Shown here one piece after another: positions 13,776 through 13,917 of a stretch of DNA of 13,917 nt; the first letter of the stretch is position 1, and each line of letters starts with the position of its first letter. Source of the stretch: JBHIDQ01 sp046760155. Its GTDB lineage: Bacteria; Chloroflexota; Dehalococcoidia; Dehalococcoidales; RBG-16-60-22. The position numbers were made by a program, and so were the translations under genes. Location: positions 1 through 13,917 of the forward strand of contig JBHIDQ010000040.1 of the NCBI GenBank assembly GCA_046760155.1, read 5' to 3'. The notes beneath the pieces were generated by a model. It had not been told where the DNA came from, made no database searches, and was given only the letters and a program-made list of their open reading frames with translations.

Positions 13776-13917
13776 ATGAACCAGCAATGGCATCTCCTCC
13801 GCACGGATGAAGCTTTAACAGCATTTAATTCCAAGCGTTCTGGACTCACCGAGACTGAGGCCAAGTCGCGATTACTCCAGTACGGCCACAACGAGTTACA
13901 GGCCAAGAAAAAGACCC
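13776..13917 (+). CDS. P-type cation-transporting ATPase, N-terminal fragment
   Basis: The first 47 residues of a cation-pumping P-type ATPase; the rest lies beyond the right edge. The visible part is the cation ATPase N-terminal domain: WHLLRTDEALTAFNS, then GLTETEAKSRLLQYGHNEL, which matches the well-known pattern 'L..s...GLs..ea..Rl..yGpNel' of Ca2+/Na+/H+/K+-type (P2/P3) pumps, followed by a Lys-rich segment (KKK) before the first membrane helix. The ion cannot be told from this part. The start is ATG, preceded by no SD and by a -10-like TATAGT, suggesting a leaderless transcript. It is divergent from the SnoaL-like gene. Confidence 0.82.
   Translation, partial: MNQQWHLLRTDEALTAFNSKRSGLTETEAKSRLLQYGHNELQAKKKT

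Noticed and set aside
1..13917. CRISPR arrays, insertion sequences, prophage, tRNA or rRNA genes.
   Set aside because: No spaced repeats, transposase or integrase signatures, terminal inverted repeats with target duplications, or RNA-gene cloverleaf sequences were seen.

Overview
The window looks like an anaerobic or facultative bacterium of moderate GC content, most likely Chloroflexota (Dehalococcoidia-like) or a clostridial relative. The basis is gene content: a giant fused 2-hydroxyacyl-CoA dehydratase activase-related protein, a biotin-free carboxyltransferase of the OadA/transcarboxylase-5S type, a COG0731-type radical SAM protein, and DinB and SnoaL-like proteins. This lineage call is an inference without any marker gene. 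I see no rRNA, tRNA, CRISPR array, transposase, integrase or phage gene. Codon use and Shine-Dalgarno (SD) sites look like ordinary chromosome.

Layout. 1-718 (minus) is the N-terminal part of a radical SAM protein running off the left edge. 828-1700 (minus) is an EamA/DMT exporter. Divergent from it, 1843-3291 (plus) is a tight pair: a TM1367-like cyclophilin-fold protein and a CtBP/PGDH-type D-2-hydroxyacid dehydrogenase. Convergent to that pair, 3332-5969 (minus) holds two MFS transporters, each with its own predicted promoter. A 186-bp divergent control region (5970-6155) separates them from a plus-strand run at 6156-8721: carboxyltransferase, a lipoprotein 10 nt behind it, and a DinB-like protein with its own strong SD. 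8776-12945 (plus) is a 1389-residue protein with two activase domains, a cysteine-rich linker, a DUF2229-like region and an HgdB-like C-terminal region. 13001-13423 (minus) is a SnoaL-like protein. After a 352-bp AT-rich gap, 13776-13917 (plus) is the start of a P-type cation ATPase.

How the genes may work together. Most genes concern small organic acids: carboxylate-type MFS transport, 2-oxoacid carboxyl transfer, 2-hydroxyacid oxidoreduction, and activation of 2-hydroxyacyl-CoA dehydratases. They lie in separate transcription units, so a shared pathway is only a hypothesis. The carboxyltransferase lacks its biotin carrier and the activase lacks an obvious dedicated dehydratase here, so both must work with proteins encoded elsewhere or in trans.

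The most unusual signals are about expression. Both MFS genes seem to lack a canonical start codon at the place where SD spacing and membrane topology put the start (CTG for one, possibly ATT for the other). The divergent control region carries a 16-bp direct repeat (13/16 identical), one copy over a promoter element of each side. The giant activase gene has a consensus-like promoter overlapped by a symmetrical 36-bp imperfect palindrome and appears to make a leaderless mRNA.
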